The position numbers and the translations under genes are program-made. From Willaertia magna (Eukaryota > Heterolobosea > Eutetramitea > Acrasida > Naegleriidae), in NCBI GenBank assembly GCA_902984215.1, contig CADWAF010000437.1, forward strand, positions 1 through 55,630: a stretch of 55,630 nt of DNA, written 5' to 3'. How positions within the stretch are numbered: the stretch's first letter is position 1; each line of letters begins with the position of its first letter. The notes under the pieces were generated by a model. The model did not search any database and had not been told where the DNA came from. It saw only the letters and a program-made list of their open reading frames with translations. Of this stretch, positions 50,272 through 55,630 are shown piece by piece.

Positions 50272-52110
50272 TTATTGATTAGTAGTTGTAGCTATTGTTG
50301 TATTTTTATCTGTTGTTGTTTCTTCTACTTTCAAAATACCATGATCTGTTAATAATAAAGTATCTTTCATTTCATCAGCTAAAAATGTTAATACGTTTAA
50401 GAAATGAACCTTTCTTCTAAATAAATAATTAAATATTAAGCCAATTACAATAAATGTAGAAGATGCTTGCTTTAACATGTAAGAAATCTCTGGATTAGTA
50501 TCTTGAATTAAAATAGATAAGCCTATCAATAATAAACATAATTGATAAATTCTAACTCTATTTGAACTAAATAAAACATGAATCAAAGGAATGTAAATTA
50601 AATAAAGAGAAAAGTGAGCTAATTCATATTCAATTGGTGATAATAATGGATATCCAAACCATTTCTCAACAATTAAGGCAATACTTGAACAAAGGAATAA
50701 TAATAAACTTATCTTACTTAAAAATGTATAAAGTACTAAAACTGTAAAAGCATAAGTAAAAATTAATGCAACATCTCCAATAAATTTAATTATTCTACTC
50801 TCTGTTACGCCTAATATCTTTTCTAAATCAAAAACATTCCTAGTTAAACCATAAACATAATGCGCATAAGGGGCATAATAATCACTTGATACTTCATAAA
50901 GATATTCTAGTCCCCTTTCAAATTTACCAATTTTATCAAATAATAAAGATGTTAGATTATCTCTTTCAAATAAGGAAGATAAAACTAAGGAAGAGATCTC
51001 AATAATATTAGAAATTGTTGAGGTTTTGTTCTTTGCTTCTGCTACTGTTGGTTGTTTAGTCGGTTGTTTTTGTGTTTCAATTTTTTTACTTATATCTTCT
51101 CTTCTTCTTCTTCTTTCTTCTTCTTCTCTTCTTCTAATTTCATCTTGCGCTCTTTTTCTTGCCTCTTCTTGTTGTTGTCTTTTAATTTCTTCTTCTCTTT
51201 TTAATTGTTCTTGTCTTCTTTTAATTTCATCTTCTTCCCTTTGTCTATTAATCATTTCTTGTCTTAAACGTTCATCTTCAATTTCCTTAATTCTTCTCCT
51301 TTCTTCCTCTTGTATTCTTCTATTTTCTTCTTCCTCCCTTCTTTTCTTTACTTCATCGACAACATTTTGTTCTGTTACAGATGGAGTAGTACCAGTGGAT
51401 AAAGAAATACCTTGAGTACTTTCTAACACCTTAACTAAATCATTCAATAGATTTCTACCATCTCTCACTAAGCCTAATAACTTTTCAACTAAATTAATCC
51501 TTCCTAATCTACCACCTTCTCCACTACAATGTTTACTAATATCTACTTCTGCAATTTCTTTTAAAAATGCATCGCTGACTGTGTTTTTGGTAATTCCAAG
51601 TTTTGGAAGGTACATCTTTATTTGGTAGAATTTTAAGGCTTGAGGGAATAGAGTATTTTGAAGTATTGAATATAAACATCTTGAGGGAAGAGGGTTTTTA
51701 TGTAATTCGGTTAGGAATGCCTTTTCATTGGTATTAATAATTTTTGAAGGATTGATGGTAGAATAATTTTCTAAATAATTTAAAAGAAGTGAAATATCGG
51801 GTTGTCCTTTTACTCTTTTGTCAATACTTGGTATTACTTGATTAACTAATGAATTAATTAATGTATTTTCATACTCGGGACGAGCTGGACATTTAACACC
51901 TTTCATTTGAAGGCTTGATGCTTGGGTATATGCACTTTCCGAAATGACACCCAATAGATTAAGTCTGTACATTGGTTCTAATACTAATTCAGATCTAAAC
52001 GCAGGTAGTAAACAATCAACTGGTATGTTTTGAGTATCGGCAAGAGGTTGGCATTGCACTAAGCCTACAACAATAACCGACAGCAGCAAGAAGAAAATAA
52101 TCGTTTTCAT
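50272..52110 (-). CDS. Secretory-pathway protein with coiled coil and C-terminal membrane helices
   Basis: 612 residues. Signal peptide (IIFFLLLSVIVVGLVQC), a lumenal N-terminal domain of about 230 residues with conserved-looking Cys (DCLLPAF, VKCPARP, SRCLYS, KHCSGE), a long Glu/Arg/Gln coiled coil (about 255-350), then at least four membrane helices (about 440-580: ALIFTYAFTVLVLYTF, ISLLLFLCSSIALIV, YLIYIPLIHVLF, YQLCLLLIGLSILI). The layout (Cys-rich lumenal part, coiled coil, clustered C-terminal helices) recalls the Kar5/Brambleberry nuclear-fusion family, but no motif proves it. Confidence 0.65.
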   Translation of the reverse strand: MKTIIFFLLLSVIVVGLVQCQPLADTQNIPVDCLLPAFRSELVLEPMYRLNLLGVISESAYTQASSLQMKGVKCPARPEYENTLINSLVNQVIPSIDKRVKGQPDISLLLNYLENYSTINPSKIINTNEKAFLTELHKNPLPSRCLYSILQNTLFPQALKFYQIKMYLPKLGITKNTVSDAFLKEIAEVDISKHCSGEGGRLGRINLVEKLLGLVRDGRNLLNDLVKVLESTQGISLSTGTTPSVTEQNVVDEVKKRREEEENRRIQEEERRRIKEIEDERLRQEMINRQREEDEIKRRQEQLKREEEIKRQQQEEARKRAQDEIRRREEEERRRRREDISKKIETQKQPTKQPTVAEAKNKTSTISNIIEISSLVLSSLFERDNLTSLLFDKIGKFERGLEYLYEVSSDYYAPYAHYVYGLTRNVFDLEKILGVTESRIIKFIGDVALIFTYAFTVLVLYTFLSKISLLLFLCSSIALIVEKWFGYPLLSPIEYELAHFSLYLIYIPLIHVLFSSNRVRIYQLCLLLIGLSILIQDTNPEISYMLKQASSTFIVIGLIFNYLFRRKVHFLNVLTFLADEMKDTLLLTDHGILKVEETTTDKNTTIATTTNQ

Positions 52111-52247
52111 ATTTTGTTTTCTTTAATTTTAAAAAAAGAAAAATAAGAATAGAACTCTAACAATTATACAACGGTCGTTGATGTAAAATTTTATTTAGGG
52201 ACTACAGTCATCAACACTCTGTTGACATTTAATTAGGCAGTTCTACT

Positions 52248-53564
52248 TTAATTTAAAGACATTGCCAATATTTCTACTCTATTGTTTAGTTTGGTGTTTT
52301 GAGAAATGATGTAAAGCATGTTGTTATCGGCACTGAATATTTGAGCATCACCAGAAAAAGATGGTTTCAAGCCGGCAGGGAATGATGCAATTCTGATGGT
52401 ATTTCCAGTGTTGGAATCGATTACTACAATACCAATGTCACAAACTGCTAATATATCATGATTGTTATTTACAACTAATTGCGAGTAGCATTGATTTACC
52501 TTATCTTTTTCAAAAAGTGAATGTTCCCAAACTGGAGAAACTTTTGCTGAAAAAGTGGAAGAATGAATTGTAAAAGTATTTAAGATGAGTCTATTATTTA
52601 CCAAATCGTGACTGCCAGCAGTTAAGATTAATTGTGGTTTAATTAAGGTCATTAAATAGTTAGGGATATAAGGTAAAGGATAAAACTTAATATCGTGACT
52701 AATAACAGATCCAGTATTCTTACTTAAAGCACTAAAACCATATTCCAATCCTCCTGTTACAACATATTTAAATCCATCAGTAATGTGTTTTCCATAACTT
52801 TCTACACTGGAACCACCAATTATATTACCGTTTGAAATGTCAACTTTGAAAGCTGCACCAACAGCACCTAAGTAAGCAAATCCATCATCTGACAAAATAA
52901 TAGAAGTGAATGAGGCTTCTCTTTGTTTTGAAGAGCTCCATAATTCTCTTCCTGTTTGTAAATCTATTCCTTTTACAACAGCGTTATAGTGGTCTCCCAT
53001 TACTAATACCATAATATTTCTTTCTTGAGAGATAGCAAATGCATCAATTTCGTTGTTGGCATTATTTCCAGATTGATACAAATAAGATGTTTGCCATTTA
53101 CCTGTATCTACCTTAATAACATTGAAAGAAGTGAAAATAGCTGATGTATTCATTCTTACAAAGTATAAATTACCTTGGTTATCAACCATTGCATGAGGTC
53201 TTATAGAATAATTAATACCATTTCCTTGTGGAATTATGATATTGGTTTTAATTAATTTACCACTAGCCAAATCAACATAATTGATTGTTTCAGGACCGTT
53301 TCTTAGATTTTCTTTATTATCAGTTAAGAAATATAATCTACCCTTCAAAGCATCAAACGCAACAGCTCCTGCTAAATCCACAGTAACATTCGAGTCTAAT
53401 GGAATGAAAAAGTTTGGATGACTACCTGTGAAAGGAGCTTTTCTTTCATTAAATTGGTTTTGGTTAGTTTGTGACCAATTATTGCTAGCGCAAATAGAAA
53501 AAACCACAAATGAAGTTAGAATGACAAGACAAGAACAAACGAAAGAAATATTGCTATGGCCCAT
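52248..53564 (-). CDS. Secreted PQQ-like beta-propeller protein
   Basis: 438 residues. Signal peptide (FVCSCLVILTSFVVFSICA), then repeated blades of the pattern G.LYF/AYLG/ILAV..IGIVVID: GAVAFDALKGRLYFLTD, GKLIKTNIIIPQG, KGIDLQTGRELW, GFAYLGAVGAAFKVD, ILAVCDIGIVVIDSNTGN, MLYIISQNTKLNN. Such PQQ/quinoprotein-like propellers in protists are often lumenal or extracellular. No enzyme motif is seen; function unknown. Confidence 0.75.
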   Translation of the reverse strand: MGHSNISFVCSCLVILTSFVVFSICASNNWSQTNQNQFNERKAPFTGSHPNFFIPLDSNVTVDLAGAVAFDALKGRLYFLTDNKENLRNGPETINYVDLASGKLIKTNIIIPQGNGINYSIRPHAMVDNQGNLYFVRMNTSAIFTSFNVIKVDTGKWQTSYLYQSGNNANNEIDAFAISQERNIMVLVMGDHYNAVVKGIDLQTGRELWSSSKQREASFTSIILSDDGFAYLGAVGAAFKVDISNGNIIGGSSVESYGKHITDGFKYVVTGGLEYGFSALSKNTGSVISHDIKFYPLPYIPNYLMTLIKPQLILTAGSHDLVNNRLILNTFTIHSSTFSAKVSPVWEHSLFEKDKVNQCYSQLVVNNNHDILAVCDIGIVVIDSNTGNTIRIASFPAGLKPSFSGDAQIFSADNNMLYIISQNTKLNNRVEILAMSLN

Positions 53565-53750
53565 CGAAACTAATTTTTTATGTCAATTAAATGTGTTAAT
53601 TTATGGCGTTTTAGACACTCTCCTTTCCAGTTTGCTTTTATCCAATTAAATAACATAAAGCGCGAAATTCATTACAAAGAGCGAAAGAGCGTACGCAAGC
53701 AGAAACCCGAAATTAAGAGCCGGTTATGTGGAGTAAAATCGGAATGTTGA

Positions 53751-53831
53751 GCACGGGTTCCCGAGTGGTCAAAGGGGTTAGACTCAAGTTCTAATGCGCA
53801 AGCTTCGTGGGTTCAAATCCCACCTCGTGCA
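53751..53831 (+). tRNA. tRNA-Leu(CAA), second copy
   Basis: 81 nt, identical to the minus-strand copy at 16428-16508 except for one base in the variable arm (GCAA instead of GTAA, both GNRA loops). Same acceptor, D, anticodon (CAA) and T stems, and the same gatgtttt trailer with T-run. About 36 nt upstream lies AAGAGCCGGTTATGTG, nearly the same as the sequence 38 nt upstream of the other copy. Confidence 0.97.
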
Positions 53832-54638
53832 GATGTTTTTTGTTCAAATAAAAAAAATTATTGGTGCAGGAGTTTTGTGGTGATGTTCTTGGAACGAGTT
53901 TTGTTTCAAATCTATGTGTAGCAGAATTTTTATTTAAATTTTTAAAAAAAAAAAATTTAAATTTTAGTTAATTCTAATATACAAAATTTGAAAAATTTAA
54001 ATATCATTTTGTGTAGATATTTTTTTATTTAAATAAAAATAATATTTTTAACAAAAAAATTATAATTATAAACTTAATTTTTTATTTTATAAATTATATT
54101 ATAATAAATTTAATTTTTAAAATTATTTTAAATACAAATATTTTTTAACAAAACTTTTTGAAAATACTTTTTTTAAATATAATATTTTAAAAATAAATAC
54201 ACATTAAAAAAATACCTTTTTAAAAAAAATTACAAATTTTTTAAAATTTCAATAATAATTTTAAAAGAATTACAGTTTTTTTATGGTATTTTTTTAGTAA
54301 TTTTTAGAATTAAAATATAAATTTTATTAATTTTTTTATTTTTTTGCTTGTCTTAGAAATAAAATCTACAGTAAGTCTTATTTTTCACTGCTTTTTTACT
54401 CAAATCTGATGAAATAAGGGACTTTCACTGTGGTATTACCGTAGATGATATTTAATCTTTTGAAAAATCTTTGTTTATTGAGTGTTACTTTAGGTTGCCT
54501 CGTTCAATCTTCAATTTTCACTTGCTTCTCCAACTTCACAAGTTATAATCTCAACCAATTAGAACGTTCTAAAATAACAAACTCATTTAAATAACATAAT
54601 TAAATAATTTTAAAAAAAATAGCTCAAAATAATTATGA
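53832..54638. other. AT desert and ABC transporter upstream region
   Basis: From about 53925 to 54345 the sequence is almost only A and T, like the desert 3' of the other tRNA-Leu. From 54345 to 54590 it becomes mixed and contains a nested inverted repeat (54365-54445). No ORF. The right end should hold the promoter of the transporter gene. Confidence 0.7.
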
Positions 54639-55630
54639 ATGACAGACTCACCAAATTATTTTAACCAAAACGATTTTCTTTTTAATTCCATTTACAAACA
54701 ATTAGTAGAACCAATTTATAATTTCCACAAAAAAAATAATTCCGTTAAAACAAATGAAAAGAACAACAATAATAATAAAATTGACAACAATAATAATATC
54801 ACAAATGAAAAGAATAATGCAACAATAATAAAAGAACAAAATAATTACCCAAAAATTATTGAATTAAATAAAAAAGAACATGCTTCCAAAGAATTAGCTT
54901 TACAACAACTTGAATTAATTAAACAATTTCAAAAAGAAGATGAACAATTAAATAATGACAACCATAGTAACACTACTACTACTAATAATAATACAGAAGA
55001 AATTACAGATGAAGAAGAAGATAGTTCTTTAAATAGAAATAATTTTTTTAAAACTGTAATTTTTTTACACAAAATTTATGGAATTCACATTTTACCGTTT
55101 TTTATTTTATTATTTATTTCATATTTATTTTATTTTACAGATAGTGTTTTATCACAATATTTATTTGAACATTTAGAACAATTTGATTTAAAAGATAATT
55201 TATTATTTATAAATAATTTATTTAATTTTACAATAATTGGTTTATTTTATTGTATAATTTTTTTTATAAGTAAATCATTACAAGAAATATTTTATTATAA
55301 TTATAGTATTAAAATAGAAAGTTTTTGTAATAGTTTATTAAGTTATTATGGAAATATCTCTCTAACAAAAATATTAAACCTACACACCGTTGTAAAACAA
55401 ACAAACTACAATTATGGAAAGGTAGATAAAATCTTAAATACAGATCTAACAAAACTAACAAATAGTTGTCAATATATTTGTGAATTTTGGAACTATTTTC
55501 TTTATTGTTTTTATAGTTTTATTTATCTATTTTATTTAATTGGCTTCTGGCCTTCTTTTTTAAGTTTATTAACTTTATTACCAACATTCCCTCTTTACTT
55601 TTGGGTTTTAAAGAAGGAAGATAACTTTCA
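54639..55630 (+). CDS. ABCC-like ABC transporter, N-terminal part (runs off the right edge)
   Basis: At least 330 codons from the ATG at 54639 with no stop before the window ends; an out-of-frame ATG at 54635 gives a short dead end. About 140 polar, Asn-rich residues are followed by membrane helices (YGIHILPFFILLFISYLFYF, FNFTIIGLFYCIIFFIS). Then comes an ABC transmembrane-domain signature (YGKVDKILNTDLTKLTNSCQ and FWNYFLYCFYSFIYLFYLIG), the place where ABCC/MRP exporters have G.i.nl.s.D. The nucleotide-binding domain would lie outside the window, so substrate and full/half architecture are unknown. Confidence 0.75.
   Translation, partial: MTDSPNYFNQNDFLFNSIYKQLVEPIYNFHKKNNSVKTNEKNNNNNKIDNNNNITNEKNNATIIKEQNNYPKIIELNKKEHASKELALQQLELIKQFQKEDEQLNNDNHSNTTTTNNNTEEITDEEEDSSLNRNNFFKTVIFLHKIYGIHILPFFILLFISYLFYFTDSVLSQYLFEHLEQFDLKDNLLFINNLFNFTIIGLFYCIIFFISKSLQEIFYYNYSIKIESFCNSLLSYYGNISLTKILNLHTVVKQTNYNYGKVDKILNTDLTKLTNSCQYICEFWNYFLYCFYSFIYLFYLIGFWPSFLSLLTLLPTFPLYFWVLKKEDNF

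Noticed and set aside
51026..51415. Leu/Ser/Cys-rich plus-strand frame that looks like membrane protein
   Set aside because: Antisense of the Glu/Arg coiled coil of the minus-strand gene.
1..55630. Transposons, retroelements, CRISPR arrays, rRNA or viral insertions
   Set aside because: No transposase, reverse transcriptase, integrase, spaced repeats or rRNA core motifs were found; the Toprim gene alone is not enough to call a viral insertion.

Overview
The window looks like nuclear DNA of a compact, AT-rich protist, most probably a heterolobosean amoeboflagellate of the Naegleria type. The signs are very AT-rich spacers, mostly single-exon genes, rare short GTAAGT...AG introns (mostly about 40-100 nt), Asn/Gln/Ser/Glu-rich disordered tails, and families such as RCC1-repeat, B-box/NHL, F-box-membrane and atypical Rab proteins. 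The genus is inferred from style and not proven. Several genes need spliced models: short exons are easily missed, and non-ATG upstream extensions were discarded.

Left part (1-16.4 kb). The 5' end of a TTC4/Cns1 co-chaperone gene is divergent from a six-exon Rab-like GTPase gene, and the spacer plus both gene starts is tandemly duplicated (441-3019). Then come an RCC1-repeat protein, a B-box/NHL protein, an F-box polytopic membrane protein, a SPRY protein, PRP4 kinase, a secreted alpha/beta-hydrolase peptidase, and a kinesin-13-like motor whose stop lies 6 nt from the cyclin C start. An AT desert and a tRNA-Leu(CAA) close the block.

Middle part (16.5-37.4 kb). It holds NADPH-cytochrome P450 reductase, a disordered orphan, the spliceosomal helicase-like Aquarius (with several degenerate ATPase motifs), an acidic orphan, fatty acid 2-hydroxylase, a small HSP12/LEA-like protein and a gene-poor kilobase. 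After that come a Toprim (DUF3854-like) protein, a TH2/Cto1-type HAD protein, an AAC4-like protein, the U5 snRNP GTPase Snu114 and a beta-helix membrane protein. PRP4K, Aquarius and Snu114 all act in pre-mRNA splicing, though they are scattered and on different strands.

Right part (37.8-55.6 kb). It holds a 2,535-residue Furry/Tao3/Mor2 scaffold, a second RCC1-repeat protein, a cathepsin B-like protease with a reduced occluding loop, an acidic protein with DYTNW repeats, a small four-helix membrane protein, a secretory-pathway coiled-coil membrane protein and a secreted beta-propeller protein. A second tRNA-Leu(CAA) in inverted orientation, again with an AT desert 3' of it, is followed by the start of an ABCC-like transporter that runs off the window.

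No transposons, rRNA or CRISPR arrays were seen. The features most worth a second look are the tandem duplication with its GC-richer, hairpin-bearing islands, the probably ATPase-dead Aquarius, the Toprim/HAD neighbours, and the inverted tRNA-Leu pair.
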